Below are positions 49,147 through 58,339 of a DNA stretch of 64,000 nt, in pieces (within the stretch, counting starts at the first letter, position 1; the number at the start of each line of letters is the position of its first letter). Origin of the DNA: an uncultured delta proteobacterium (GTDB lineage Bacteria; Myxococcota; Myxococcia; Myxococcales; 40CM-4-68-19); contig CAIWCD010000025.1 of assembly GCA_903911145.1 (NCBI GenBank), positions 1 through 64,000 on the forward strand. The letters are read 5' to 3'. Position numbers and translations under genes: made by a program. The notes below the pieces were generated by a model, which had not been told where the DNA came from, made no database searches, and was given only the letters and a program-made list of their open reading frames with translations.

Positions 49147-49160
49147 ACGTTCGCGAACGT
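49147..49160. promoter_or_regulatory. 14-bp palindrome ACGTTCGCGAACGT, candidate operator in divergent promoter region
   Basis: A perfect 14-bp palindrome in the 287-bp space between the lmo0937-type operon (minus) and the operon starting at 49267 (plus). Its 12-bp core is identical to the palindrome at 26296-26307. A site here could control both operons. No confident -35/-10 pair was found, and the rest of 48980-49266 is not coding. Confidence 0.45.
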
Positions 49161-49266
49161 CCTGGCGGATGCCTGGGGCGTTGGATGCGCTCAGGGAGCG
49201 CGGAGCGAACCACTGGGCAGCGGCGACGGCACGGCAACTGCGTAGGGCAGCGCTGTGAGGTTTACA

Positions 49267-49860
49267 ATGCTGAGAGTTCTTGTCGCCGCAACGATCGTCC
49301 TGCTCGCGCGCAGTGGCACTGCGCTGGCCGCCACTGCCACCGCACCTTCGGCGCATCCGGAGGTCTGCGCGACCCATCCGCCCCACTCGCTGCTCAACGC
49401 CGCGGAGCCGACGAAGCATTCGTTCAGCACGCTTCCGCATCACCGCGCGGTCGAAACCGCGAAGTTCGACAGGGGGGTGGCGGTGCGAATCGAACAGAGC
49501 GGATGCGCGGGTCCGGCCGCGGTTCAATTCAGATTTTCCTTCCCATCAGCTCTGGGCGCGAACCATCGGGCTCTCGCGACGCTGGTGACGTTTCTGGATG
49601 CGAACGTGGACGCGTTTTCCATGACGCCGCTCGCGCTGCCTCCTGCTTCGCGCGCGCTGCACGACCTGGTTGAGCGCAAGCTCGCGTACGCACCTCAGAC
49701 CCGGCTTTGCCTGCTCGACTCTGGAGCAACACCTCCATCTCAGACTTCGCCCGCGAGCCACTGCGCGCGCTGGCTTTCGGTCGACTGGTCGCGCGACGCG
49801 GTCAAAGCCCTCACGGTCGTCGTCAACTACTCAGATGAAGCAGTCAGGAACAGCCCGTGA
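49267..49860 (+). CDS. exported protein of unknown function
   Basis: A 197-residue protein with a signal peptide (MLRVLVAATIVLLARSGTALA). The mature part has four cysteines (positions near SAHPEVCATHPP, EQSGCAG, RLCLLD and ASHCARW) that could pair in the periplasm. No family is recognised. It is the first gene of a plus-strand operon. Its stop overlaps the next gene's GTG start by four bases. A GTG at 49255 is a possible earlier start. Confidence 0.7.
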   Translation: MLRVLVAATIVLLARSGTALAATATAPSAHPEVCATHPPHSLLNAAEPTKHSFSTLPHHRAVETAKFDRGVAVRIEQSGCAGPAAVQFRFSFPSALGANHRALATLVTFLDANVDAFSMTPLALPPASRALHDLVERKLAYAPQTRLCLLDSGATPPSQTSPASHCARWLSVDWSRDAVKALTVVVNYSDEAVRNSP

Positions 49861-50009
49861 CCATTTCCACTCTATTCAACCTCCTCGCGGTTGCGCTGTT
49901 CTGCCTGGGAGTCGTTCCCAAGGTTCAACGTCCCTGGATGATGGGAGTGGGAATGGCGCTTCTGGCCGCCAGCTTCCTCCCCTACCCTGCGTTGCGCGCC
50001 GCGCACTGA
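49857..50009 (+). CDS. small membrane protein of 50 residues
   Basis: From the GTG at 49857 the protein reads MTISTLFNLLAVALFCLGVV, then PKVQRPWMMGVGMALLAASF and a short polar end. Two hydrophobic helices are separated by a basic turn. The GTGA overlap with the preceding gene indicates translational coupling. It precedes the CsbD-like gene by 36 bases. No known family is recognised. Confidence 0.7.
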   Translation: MTISTLFNLLAVALFCLGVVPKVQRPWMMGVGMALLAASFLPYPALRAAH

Positions 50010-50045
50010 GTCTTGCTGCTGTTCAGGCTTTCAACGGAGCTCCCC

Positions 50046-50306
50046 ATGAACTGGATCGAACGCGACGCCAACTGGGCACAGGTCGGTGTTGGTGTCAGGG
50101 CGAAATGGGCGACAGTCACTGATGACGACCTGCGCTTTCTGGATCGAAGCAAGGATGCGCTGGTGGCGAAGATCCACGAACGGACGGGTCTTGCACGCGA
50201 GACGGCCGAGCGGCAGATCGATGCGCTGCTCTTGATGCTCGCGACAGTGGAAGCTCGAGAGCCGGTGCCTTCGATGGCAATCCGCTTCCCTCCTTCTGGC
50301 CCGTAG
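50046..50306 (+). CDS. CsbD-like stress protein, second copy
   Basis: An 86-residue protein, MNWIERDANWAQVGVGVRAKW, with TDDDLRFLDRSKDALVAKI and ERTGLARETAERQIDALLLML. This gives the opening N-W...W and TDDDL elements of CsbD (UPF0337). Its last 60 residues align with those of the protein at 26453, sharing RTGL...TAERQIDALL. It lacks the His-rich extension of that copy. GGAG precedes the ATG. The operon context (a small membrane protein and an exported protein upstream) fits an envelope-stress role. Confidence 0.82.
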   Translation: MNWIERDANWAQVGVGVRAKWATVTDDDLRFLDRSKDALVAKIHERTGLARETAERQIDALLLMLATVEAREPVPSMAIRFPPSGP

Positions 50307-50316
50307 CCCAAGCCGC

Positions 50317-51546
50317 ATGGAGACCTGCGCACCGCTGCGCACCACGAGTCGACTACCCTCTGCAGACCGTCTTCTGGTGATCTTCAGCGACATCGAGATG
50401 GGCAGTGGTGGACCGACCGACGATTTTCCACACTCAGACTTTCTCGGATCTCTGATTGGAAACTACGGACGGTCTGATCTCAGAGATCTTCCGATCGATC
50501 TGATCTTCAATGGGGACACCTTCGACCTGCTGAAGACCGCGTTTGAGGGGACGTTTCCGATTCACATCACTGCGGCTGTCGCGGTTGCGAAGCTCGCGCA
50601 GATTGCCCTGGCGCATGCCCCGTTCTTCGCAGCGCTGCGGGAGTTTCTCGCTGAGCCAGGCGCGGATCGCCGCGTGCAATTCATCGTCGGAAACCACGAC
50701 GCCGAACTGGTGTTCCCAGAGGTGCAGGCGCAGCTTCGCGAGCTTTGCGGGAACGATTCGCGCGTCCTCTTCCCGGGCTTCCGCCTCGCGGTCGGTCGTG
50801 TGCTGATCGAACACGGATCACAGTCCGACAGAATGTTCTGCGTCGATGAGGAACATCCGGTCGTCGAGTTCGAGGGCCAGCAGATCCTCCACATCAGTTG
50901 GGGAGCAGTGGCCCTACTCAAGACGGTTATTCCACTCAAGGAGCTGCTCGGATTCCACGACCGTCTCAGACCGAAGCAGTTGATGCTCGAGCTGCTCCCT
51001 GAATTGCAGGGTCTCTTGATGAGCCGATTCTGGGGTTACTGGTCGCACGACTTCTGGAAAGGCTATGTCACGTCGTCCGACCCGACTCAGGAGATCACGT
51101 GGGCGATGCTCAAAGAGGTCATCTGGCGATTCAGCGTGCGAAGTCCTGAGGTGCTGATGAGCGATGGCCTGCTGGAACGCATGCGGAACACACCTGAGGT
51201 GCTGCTCTATGTTGTCGGCCACCAGCATGAGTCGCAGTGGCTGAGCTTCGGCGATCGCAAGATCCTCCAGTCGGGCTGTCTGCGAAACGCGTACATGGTC
51301 GACGCGAAGGGCGAGACGTTCCGTCCGATTCCCAAGACCTATATCGAGGCCTGGCTGCGCGACGGTGTGCCCGTGGTTTCGACATTCGTCGAGTTCGAAG
51401 GGCCGCCGGTTCCAACCGACTACCTTCCCAGGTCGATCTTCGACGTGCTCGACGGGGTTCGTGCGTTGCATCTACCGGAGGGAAGCGTGACGACTGCGCA
51501 CCCGCTGAAAAGCGCGCACGCGAAAGGCGCTCACGCGGCCCGCTGA
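50317..51546 (+). CDS. calcineurin-like metallophosphoesterase
   Basis: A 409-residue protein with the metallophosphoesterase motifs in order: SDIEMGSG (Asp motif, lacking the usual DxH histidine), FNGDTFDLL, GNHDAEL, LIEHGSQSD and GHQHESQW. This is the layout of LpxH-like and related phosphoesterases, but the protein is much longer. A helical insertion (about residues 190-290: LHISWGAVALLKTVIPLKEL) may contact membranes. The replaced first histidine could alter metal binding. It is the fourth gene of the plus-strand operon. Confidence 0.85.
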   Translation: METCAPLRTTSRLPSADRLLVIFSDIEMGSGGPTDDFPHSDFLGSLIGNYGRSDLRDLPIDLIFNGDTFDLLKTAFEGTFPIHITAAVAVAKLAQIALAHAPFFAALREFLAEPGADRRVQFIVGNHDAELVFPEVQAQLRELCGNDSRVLFPGFRLAVGRVLIEHGSQSDRMFCVDEEHPVVEFEGQQILHISWGAVALLKTVIPLKELLGFHDRLRPKQLMLELLPELQGLLMSRFWGYWSHDFWKGYVTSSDPTQEITWAMLKEVIWRFSVRSPEVLMSDGLLERMRNTPEVLLYVVGHQHESQWLSFGDRKILQSGCLRNAYMVDAKGETFRPIPKTYIEAWLRDGVPVVSTFVEFEGPPVPTDYLPRSIFDVLDGVRALHLPEGSVTTAHPLKSAHAKGAHAAR

Positions 51547-51609
51547 GCGAGGCTCCCCGGCGTTCGCGAAGAGCGACAACATCGCCCCGACCCGTGCGAT
51601 GCTGCGCGG

Positions 51610-52893
51610 ATGACGTCCATCAATCCACTGCGTTGCCGACCGCTCGCGCTCTGCACCCGAGAGGCCGGCCTGCTTGTACTTCTCGCGCTGCTTGGCTGCG
51701 CCAAGACCACGAGCAAGACCTCCTATCCGATCGATCACGTGGTGGTCTTCGTGAAGGAGAACCATACCTTCGATAACTACTTCGGCTCGTTTCCGGGTGC
51801 CGATGGCAACAGCCATTGCGCGCTCGCGGACGGCGGCACGTTCACCTGCCCGCACGCGCCCGACAGCACGCCGCGAGATCTCTGTCACAGCCACTCCTGC
51901 GCGCTCACAGACTGGGCTGGCGGCAAGCTGGACGGTTGGGAACTCAGCGACAGCCACGCCGATCATCTCTCGTGGGGCCAATATACCGAGGCCGATATCC
52001 CGAACTATTGGAAGTATGCGCGCACCTTCACGCTCGGCGACCGCTTCTTCGCCAACGTGCTCGGCCCGAGCTTCCCCGGCCATACCTTCCTGCTCGCCGC
52101 GCAGGCGGGCTGGGCGCAGGGAAACCCGCCCTCGCACATTCCCACCAGTCTCAATTGGGGCTGCGATCAGCCGTCCGGGGATACCGTCTCCATCCTGCAA
52201 GGAGGCACCTGCACGACCGCGGATGTCGCGCCCTGCTTCAATATCCCGTCGATTCCCGACGTCCTGCCGAAGGGCGTGAATTGGAAGTTCTATGGCACCA
52301 ACTTCTACGGCGCAGATCCGGAGATCTGGTCGATGTTCGATGCCATCAAACCAGTTCGGCAGGGGCCGGGTTGGAGCAACGTCGTCAACGTGAGCGAGTT
52401 CAGCACCGACGTCGCCAATGGCACGCTTCCCAATGTGTCGTGGATGGTCGATCAGGATCTCGACGACGAGCATCCCGTGATCGGCAGCGTCTGCGCAGGG
52501 GAGAACTGGACGGTTAAATATATCAACCAGATCATGCAGAGCCCCTATTGGAGCCACACGGCGATCATCTTCACGATGGATGACTTCGGCGGCTGGGTCG
52601 ATCACGTCGCGCCGCCGCGCCAATATGGCTGCGATGCACAGCATCCCTATGGTCTCGGCTTTCGCCTGCCGCTGCTCGTGATCTCGCCTTATGCGAAGCC
52701 CGGATATATCTTCCACGAGCAGGCCGAGCAGGCCTCCGTGCCCCGCTTCATCGAGACGATCTTCGGTGTACCCGCGCTCTCGACGCTCGACCCCGCGGCG
52801 CAGGACGGGCAGGCGAATGATCTCCTCGGCGCCTTCGATTTCAATCAAACTCCGCTGCCGCCGCTGGTATTGACACAGCGGACCTGTCCTTAA
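51610..52893 (+). CDS. phospholipase C/acid phosphatase-like phosphoesterase lipoprotein
   Basis: A 427-residue protein with a lipoprotein signal ending LLALLGC. The family's first motif, [15 protein letters not shown], is intact, followed by later blocks [47 protein letters not shown] and [13 protein letters not shown]. The probable nucleophile and metal ligands are therefore present, unlike the partly changed first motif in the paralogue at 8810. It should act outside the inner membrane on phosphate esters, possibly phospholipids. Confidence 0.92.
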   Translation: MTSINPLRCRPLALCTREAGLLVLLALLGCAKTTSKTSYPIDHVVVFVKENHTFDNYFGSFPGADGNSHCALADGGTFTCPHAPDSTPRDLCHSHSCALTDWAGGKLDGWELSDSHADHLSWGQYTEADIPNYWKYARTFTLGDRFFANVLGPSFPGHTFLLAAQAGWAQGNPPSHIPTSLNWGCDQPSGDTVSILQGGTCTTADVAPCFNIPSIPDVLPKGVNWKFYGTNFYGADPEIWSMFDAIKPVRQGPGWSNVVNVSEFSTDVANGTLPNVSWMVDQDLDDEHPVIGSVCAGENWTVKYINQIMQSPYWSHTAIIFTMDDFGGWVDHVAPPRQYGCDAQHPYGLGFRLPLLVISPYAKPGYIFHEQAEQASVPRFIETIFGVPALSTLDPAAQDGQANDLLGAFDFNQTPLPPLVLTQRTCP

Positions 52894-52916
52894 GCCCGCT
52901 GCACGCAGGAGCGCTC

Positions 52917-53486
52917 TTGAATCGCCTCGTCCGATTCCTCTTTCAGGCTGCCGGTTGGCGCACGGCCGGCGCCGCGCCGAGCATTCCCCGATATGTGCTG
53001 ATTGCAGCGCCGCATACCTCCAATTGGGACGGTGTGCTCCTCGTCGCCGCGGGCAATCTCTTCGGGCTCAAGCTCTCCTGGTTTCTCAAAGCCAGCTGGT
53101 TCGTCTGGCCGATGAGCATCATGCTGCGCAAGATGGGCGCGCTTCCCATCGATCGCAAGGCAAGGCACGACGCGGTCGCCAATGCCGTCGAGCTGCTGAA
53201 GAAGAGCGACAAGCTCGCGCTCGCGGTCTCGCCGGAGGGTACGCGAAAGCACAGCGACAGCTGGCGCACGGGCTTCTATTACATCGCGCTTGGCGCGGGC
53301 GTTCCCATCGTCATGAGCTATCTCGACTATGGGCGCAGGATTGCGGGCATGGGCCCGGTCTTCACGCCGACGGGAGATATCGAAAAGGACTTTGCCGTCT
53401 TCCGCGAATTCTATTCCGGGATGACCGCCTGCCATCCCGAACAGTTCGGGCCGGTCGTGCCGCGCAAGTCGAAAGCTTCTGAGTAA
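52917..53486 (+). CDS. 1-acyl-glycerol-3-phosphate acyltransferase-like protein
   Basis: A 189-residue PlsC-family protein. It has motif I PHTSNWDG (HxxxxD), a second motif near MGALPIDRKARHD, and motif III SPEGTRKHSDSW. PlsC-type enzymes acylate lysophosphatidate or related acceptors at the membrane. The start is TTG at 52917 with AGGAG 5 nt upstream; no ATG suits. The stop touches the stop of the convergent gene with no intervening base. Confidence 0.88.
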   Translation: MNRLVRFLFQAAGWRTAGAAPSIPRYVLIAAPHTSNWDGVLLVAAGNLFGLKLSWFLKASWFVWPMSIMLRKMGALPIDRKARHDAVANAVELLKKSDKLALAVSPEGTRKHSDSWRTGFYYIALGAGVPIVMSYLDYGRRIAGMGPVFTPTGDIEKDFAVFREFYSGMTACHPEQFGPVVPRKSKASE

Positions 53487-53993
53487 CTAGTCTCGGTGGC
53501 AGAGAAGCCCTGCGGTCTCCTGCACGACGAACTTCTGCGTCGTCAGATTCACCGCCCACGCCTGTTCGACCGCGCCAGCCTTGCCGTCGTCTCCGCTCTT
53601 GAACAGCGGCAGCACATGCTCAAGCTTCTTGCCGCTGAGCGTGCAGTCGGAGAGCAGCGGCGGAGACTTGTTCGCGCTCACCGGCAGGGCAAGCGCATCC
53701 TTCACCAGCGTTCCCGTCGTCAGCACCAGGACGACCGCTCCGCAGACCTGCCAGGCGACGATGTTGAGTCCTTCCGTCACCTCGTCGGCACCGAGATCCT
53801 TGAGCCCGAGCGGCGCATACTTCTTCTCCGTCTCGGCGACCGGAGCGTCGTGCAGCTTCCTGCCCACCAGAGCCTTCGCGATGTCCGAGCCGCACTGGAT
53901 GCCGTTCCAATCCTCGGGCGGCTTCGCGGCCGCGGGAAGCGCGAGTCCAGCAAGCATCACCATCACGATGGAACGGTTCGCGGCATTGGTCAT
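53487..53993 (-). CDS. exported protein of unknown function
   Basis: A 168-residue protein with a signal peptide (MTNAANRSIVMVMLAGLALPAAA). The mature part has four cysteines (IQCGSD, WQVCGAV, LSDCTLS, GLLCHRD) and phrases KALVGRKLHDAPVAETEKKY and TQKFVVQETAGLLC. These resemble small secreted proteobacterial proteins of unknown role. Upstream, GATACAT occurs twice 23 bp apart (54028 and 54051), possibly part of its promoter region. Convergent with the acyltransferase gene. Confidence 0.72.
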   Translation of the reverse strand: MTNAANRSIVMVMLAGLALPAAAKPPEDWNGIQCGSDIAKALVGRKLHDAPVAETEKKYAPLGLKDLGADEVTEGLNIVAWQVCGAVVLVLTTGTLVKDALALPVSANKSPPLLSDCTLSGKKLEHVLPLFKSGDDGKAGAVEQAWAVNLTTQKFVVQETAGLLCHRD

Positions 53994-54056
53994 CTGCTGT
54001 CCTCGTTGGTTTGGGTTCTTGGCAGTTGATACATTCCGGATTGATTCAACGATACA

Positions 54057-55310
54057 TCAAGGCGCGCGAGCGTCGCGGACCTCAAACTCCATCCCCGCCG
54101 CGCGCAGCCGATCGATCAAAAGCGTTCCCATGGCCGACGCGGGCGTCAGAACGCCGCCGCGCGAAGTGAGCTTCTCGCCATCGAGCGCCAGACAGAGCGC
54201 CGATTCGGAGAGCATCTTCGCCGTCTCGCCATAACCGGGATCGCTCTTGCCGACGACGCGGCCGGTGAATTGCGACGCCGTTCCATCTTTGGATTGCGCG
54301 TCTGCAATCAAGCGCACGACGAAGTATCCGCGCTCGCGGGCCTCCTTCGACGGCCCTTCACCAACCTTGGGCAGGATGCGCGCGAGCAGGCTGCGCCCGG
54401 GCGCGAACGCCGCGGACGCGACGAAGCCGGCCATTCCCGCGCTCACCGCGGAGGCGATGAGCATTCCCTTCGGGCCTTTGCCGAAGCTCATCGATTCGCT
54501 GTAACGAAAGTCGCGGCCATAGGCGTAATCGAGCAGCGCATTGGAGCGGCGCACCACGCGCGTATTGATCGACGCCATCAAGAATGGGCCGGTCCACATC
54601 TTCAGATCGCGGTCGTAATGAACGCCCATCTGATCTGACTTGTCGGGACCGCGCTCCTTCTTGCGATCGGGATTGAGCGCATAGGGATCGCCGAGCAGGC
54701 GACGCACCTTCGCGTCGGAGCGCGCGGCGCGGGCGATCTCGAACATCGACGCGACCGTGCCACCGCTGCCTGATCCGCGGCTCTCGCCGAGGAAGAAACG
54801 CACGCGCGAGAGCGTCTGGCCGTGCGCCTTCGCGTGCTCGTGCATCATCAGCACGCCGAGGTCAGAGGGGATCGAATCGAAGCCGCAGGTATGAACAATG
54901 CGCGCCCCCGTCTCCTGCGCGCGGGCGTGGCAGCGATCGATCGTGTCGCGGATGAAGGGCGTCTCTCCGGTGAGATCGCAGTAGTGCGTGCCGTTCTCGG
55001 CGCAGGCGGCGACGAGCGCGCGGCCATACTTCATATAGGGGCCGACCGTGGTGATCACGACGCGCGCCTGCTTGGCGAGCGCATCGACCGAAGCTGCGTC
55101 GTCGCTATCTGCGATGAGCAGAGGCAGCGCCGAAGCATTCGGATGCGTCACCGCCAGATCTCGCCGGACCGCTTCCAGCTTGGTCTGGCTGCGTCCGGCC
55201 AATGCCCAGCGCAACGAGGCAGGCGCGTGCGAGAGCAGATATTCGGCGACCAGCTTGCCGGTGAAACCGGTGGCTCCGAAGAGGACGAGGTCGAACGCGC
55301 GCGTGGTCAT
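54057..55310 (-). CDS. saccharopine-dehydrogenase-like NAD(P)-binding reductase
   Basis: A 417-residue protein of the saccharopine dehydrogenase / trans-acting enoyl reductase group. It opens FDLVLFGATGFTGKLVAEYLL, an NADP-binding GATGFTG motif. TTVGPYMKYGRALVAACAENGTHYCDLTGE and HTCGFDSIPSDLGVL follow, diagnostic for this family. A hydrophobic region (about 275-310) could associate with membranes. The substrate is unknown; mycobacterial relatives reduce lipid intermediates. No operon partner is apparent. Confidence 0.9.
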   Translation of the reverse strand: MTTRAFDLVLFGATGFTGKLVAEYLLSHAPASLRWALAGRSQTKLEAVRRDLAVTHPNASALPLLIADSDDAASVDALAKQARVVITTVGPYMKYGRALVAACAENGTHYCDLTGETPFIRDTIDRCHARAQETGARIVHTCGFDSIPSDLGVLMMHEHAKAHGQTLSRVRFFLGESRGSGSGGTVASMFEIARAARSDAKVRRLLGDPYALNPDRKKERGPDKSDQMGVHYDRDLKMWTGPFLMASINTRVVRRSNALLDYAYGRDFRYSESMSFGKGPKGMLIASAVSAGMAGFVASAAFAPGRSLLARILPKVGEGPSKEARERGYFVVRLIADAQSKDGTASQFTGRVVGKSDPGYGETAKMLSESALCLALDGEKLTSRGGVLTPASAMGTLLIDRLRAAGMEFEVRDARAP

Positions 55311-55349
55311 CCCATCGGTATACAGGAAGCCACCGAGCGTACGCAGAGG

Positions 55350-56309
55350 CTACGCGTGCGTCAGCCAGAGCAGCAGCTCGGCCGAACCCGCAACAGCGAG
55401 CGGGATGGTGAGGTTGTCATCAACGCGGACGCTGAGCAGCTCGGCCGCAGCACCAGTGATTCCAGCGGCGGCGGCCAGCATCAGGCGAATCGAGAGCGAG
55501 AGGTTGCTGTGGAACAGCGCGAGACCGATCAAGCAGGCGAGCCCCGCGGAAACAGCGAACGCGAGCGCTCCCTCGAGTGAGCGGCCCGCGTTCAGACGCG
55601 TGCGGCCCCAGCGACGACCGATCAGCGCTGCGGTCGGATCGCCAATGCCCAGCGAGAGCACCGCGAGCAGGCAGGCGAGCTTTCCTGCGAGGCAGGCGAG
55701 CGTAAAGAGCGCGATCGCGTAGAACGTGCCGGAGTTGACGCGGAACTCCTCGGCGGGATGCGCGACGGCGCGGAACAGCTTCATCGAGAAGCGGCTCCAG
55801 GCGGGGCTGATACGCCGGCCAATCTCCAGCGCCAAACCGAACGCGAGAAACGAGCCGGACAAGGCAGCGAGCCAGGAGCGCGAAGGCAGGAACTCGATGC
55901 AGCCCGCGGCGAAGAGCGCATTGGCGACGTGGTACGCGTTGCGCTTGACGTTCGACGGTCGCAGCGAAGGAACCTCAACGCGCAGCGCCCGCAGACGCGC
56001 CACCAGCGCCTCGTAGCGCGGTGCCGCGGCCGTGCGAAACGACGAGAGCGCCTGCGGCGACCAGCCTCGCACGATCCGTTCGCGCAGCTCTTCGAGCGAC
56101 GCGAGGATCTCGCGCAGCACGCGGATGAGCGCGGCCACCGCCTCGTCGCGCGCGGAATCGGTGGTGAGTTCGCGGCACCGCTCGACCATCCGATCGAGGC
56201 GGGCCCGCAGCGCAGTGAGCGCCTCTTCTCCGGGGGGCCGGTCGAGCGTGCGCAACAGGTCGTACAGCTCCTTCGCGAAGTCACCTGTCTCGACCGCAAG
56301 CGTGGTCAC
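55350..56309 (-). CDS. membrane protein with CTP-transferase (SEC59/DGK1-type) domain
   Basis: A 319-residue protein with a helical N-terminal half (about 1-125). It then has about seven membrane helices carrying SGTFYAIALFTLACL, LSLGIGDPTAALIGRRWGRTR and GRSLEGALAFAVSAG. The GDPxAxxxGRxxGR...KSxEG-type pattern is typical of dolichol/diacylglycerol kinase-like and phytol/phosphatidate cytidylyltransferase proteins that use CTP. The GTG at 56309 has GGAGG 4 nt upstream. The lipid substrate is not known. The soluble half is not found in simple members of the family. Confidence 0.8.
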   Translation of the reverse strand: MTTLAVETGDFAKELYDLLRTLDRPPGEEALTALRARLDRMVERCRELTTDSARDEAVAALIRVLREILASLEELRERIVRGWSPQALSSFRTAAAPRYEALVARLRALRVEVPSLRPSNVKRNAYHVANALFAAGCIEFLPSRSWLAALSGSFLAFGLALEIGRRISPAWSRFSMKLFRAVAHPAEEFRVNSGTFYAIALFTLACLAGKLACLLAVLSLGIGDPTAALIGRRWGRTRLNAGRSLEGALAFAVSAGLACLIGLALFHSNLSLSIRLMLAAAAGITGAAAELLSVRVDDNLTIPLAVAGSAELLLWLTHA

Positions 56310-56521
56310 GCGTCCTCCGAATGCGACCGGCGTTGGGAGTCTCTTACACGACAAACGGCCGCACGTGGGCGCTGCCCCCTTGCAGTCCGCGGCGCAAGAT
56401 CGGATCCTCGCATCCTGGCTTTCGGTTCCGTGATGCGGCTCACATTGAAATCCGAGAGCTTCATGGTAGCGAAGGTCAGAAGGCTCGAGTCGATTCGTCC
56501 GAAGACCAACGAGGGGTGCGC

Positions 56522-56893
56522 ATGCGAATTGCGATCATCGACGATACCCAGAGCAGCCTCGACCTCATGGCGATGCTGGTCCGGGTGCTCGGCCCGGAGG
56601 AAGTGCATCTCTTTCTCTCGCCCGTCGAGGGCTTGAGCTGGTGCACGAAGAACAAGTTTGACCTCCTCATCGTCGACTACGTCATGCCGGAGCTGGATGG
56701 GCTGACGCTCTTGTCGCAGCTGCGCGCGCAGGGGAGCGACGTACCGATCATCCTCGTCACAGGCGAAGAGGATGGCGCGATCGGGAAGGAAGCGCTCGAG
56801 CGCGGCGCGAACGAGTTCGTCGCCAAGCCGGTCAAGCGGTACGAGTTTCTCGGCAGTGTGGCGAAGCAGCTGGCGACGCGCACGGGCCGCTGA
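56522..56893 (+). CDS. single-domain response regulator
   Basis: A 123-residue CheY-like receiver. MRIAIIDDTQSS gives the acidic pair, DLLIVDYVMPELDG gives the phosphoacceptor Asp near residue 53, ILVTGEE gives the Thr, and FVAKPVK gives the Lys. There is no output domain. The ATG at 56522 is preceded by a purine-rich GAGGGG. It lies 22 nt upstream of a metallopeptidase-like gene. An orphan receiver like this could accept phosphate from a hybrid kinase, but no kinase gene is next to it. Confidence 0.9.
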   Translation: MRIAIIDDTQSSLDLMAMLVRVLGPEEVHLFLSPVEGLSWCTKNKFDLLIVDYVMPELDGLTLLSQLRAQGSDVPIILVTGEEDGAIGKEALERGANEFVAKPVKRYEFLGSVAKQLATRTGR

Positions 56894-56915
56894 TTCACCA
56901 CCACGAAGAGGCTTC

Positions 56916-58103
56916 ATGTTCGCAGCGCTTGCCGTTCTGGTCGCCGTCGCAACCCCAGCCTGGCAATCTCGCGGCGAGGCCGTCGAGCGACAATACAAAG
57001 CCTTCGTCGCCAACCTCGAAGTCGATCGGTTGGCCCTGCGCGCCCGCATCGAGTCGCGCGCCCCTGAGCTCGCGACTCGTCTGTCTCCCGCGCCGGCCGC
57101 GGCCGTTCCCTATGGCTACCAGCTGCTCCCCAAGCTCACTCCAAACTCGCCACCGGCGCAGCAGCCGCGCGCTGTGTCAGCTGCCTTCGGCTGGCGCGGG
57201 ACGCTTGGGCTGCTCGAAGAGCGCAAGCGCGAACTCAAGCAGCTGCACGAGCGGCTCGCCCACTTCGCCGAGCAGAGCGGCAAGGTGGAGCTCAACCAGC
57301 TCATCGATCTCTACCTCGCGATCCAGCGCGGACAGGGCGTGGTCGATGGGCAGATCAAATACAATTGGTTCTGGCAGAAGGACATCGTCGATCACCGGCC
57401 CTGGTACGACGGAAGAACGGTCCTGCACGATCAGGTTCTCGAGCGCCAGCGCCTCCTCGACCAGCTTGCGCTCCACGAAGATGCGGCACTGCGCGGCCGG
57501 GAGCGCGCGCTCGCGGAGACAATCCATGCGGCGGCCTATGGCGACCTGAATGTCCCGAGCTTTGCAACCGTCACGACGCCGCAACCGGGGTTGCAGATCG
57601 TCCACCTCGAGCTCGAAACGGATATCTCCGACGCGGCCTTTCTCGAGCGCGTCAAGCAGGCGGTCGAGTCGAGATGGAAAGTGACGTCAGGCGATCAAGA
57701 GTATCGGCTTGAGCTCTCCATTCATCCAATCAAGCTCGCCAATCCTCCGGCCACGGGGGCGCATCTTGATCTGGATCAGCACCTCAAGGCGTTTCCTGCG
57801 GGGCCGGCGATCCTGACGACCGGCGCGCTCTTTACCAATGCGGTCTCCTGCTGTGCCGTCGCGCTCGGTCCCGGGCAGGTCGACGAGAACACGCTCGCAC
57901 ACGAGTTCGGCCACCTCTTTCAATTCCGCGATGGATATTTCCGCGGATATCGAGACCGCGGCGATGACGGCCTCGAGGTGCTCGAGATCTTCCCCGACAT
58001 GGGCGACATCATGTGCTCGCCGGGAAATGGGCGCGTGCTCGCGAGCCACTTCGAGGCGTTGATCAAGGCGATCGCGAAGCGCACCGAGACTCCGCAGCGA
58101 TAA
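56916..58103 (+). CDS. zincin-like protein with HEFGH motif
   Basis: A 395-residue protein with an N-terminal hydrophobic segment (MFAALAVLVAVATPAW) that looks like a signal peptide. It then has a helical region with heptads (ERKRELKQLHERLAHFAEQ). A late zincin motif NTLAHEFGHLFQFRDGY is followed by a downstream EVLEIFPDMGDIM. The HExxH plus a distal acidic residue suggests an active metallopeptidase in the periplasm. The family is not recognised. The next gene follows after 17 nt, so they are probably co-transcribed. Confidence 0.75.
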   Translation: MFAALAVLVAVATPAWQSRGEAVERQYKAFVANLEVDRLALRARIESRAPELATRLSPAPAAAVPYGYQLLPKLTPNSPPAQQPRAVSAAFGWRGTLGLLEERKRELKQLHERLAHFAEQSGKVELNQLIDLYLAIQRGQGVVDGQIKYNWFWQKDIVDHRPWYDGRTVLHDQVLERQRLLDQLALHEDAALRGRERALAETIHAAAYGDLNVPSFATVTTPQPGLQIVHLELETDISDAAFLERVKQAVESRWKVTSGDQEYRLELSIHPIKLANPPATGAHLDLDQHLKAFPAGPAILTTGALFTNAVSCCAVALGPGQVDENTLAHEFGHLFQFRDGYFRGYRDRGDDGLEVLEIFPDMGDIMCSPGNGRVLASHFEALIKAIAKRTETPQR

Positions 58104-58120
58104 TCCGAAGGGAATGATCG

Positions 58121-58339
58121 ATGGCCAAGAAAAGCGCACGCGTGGCGAAGAAGCTGGCGCGTCGTGCGGTCCCCGACAAGGCGGAGGGCCGGCGAGGCGC
58201 AACGATGGTGCGCGTCACCTTTGCGGGCGGTCGGGTCGAGATGCACCCCGACGATGGCCGCAGCTATCCAGACGGCACGATGCTTCAATGGTCCGATCGA
58301 TGGACGGTCGTCGGCTGCGCCTGGCCGTTCGACGACTAG
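58121..58339 (+). CDS. small basic protein of 72 residues
   Basis: It starts MAKKSARVAKKLARRAVPDK, a very basic N-terminus, then has a compact Gly/Trp-rich part (FAGGRVEMHPDDGRSYPDGT, LQWSDRWTVVGCAWPFDD). AAGGGA sits 7 nt before the ATG. The basic start suggests nucleic-acid binding and the C-terminal part could be a small beta fold; both are inference. It follows the zincin gene in the same direction. The 52 bases after it are AT-rich with repeated GATTA. Confidence 0.65.
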   Translation: MAKKSARVAKKLARRAVPDKAEGRRGATMVRVTFAGGRVEMHPDDGRSYPDGTMLQWSDRWTVVGCAWPFDD

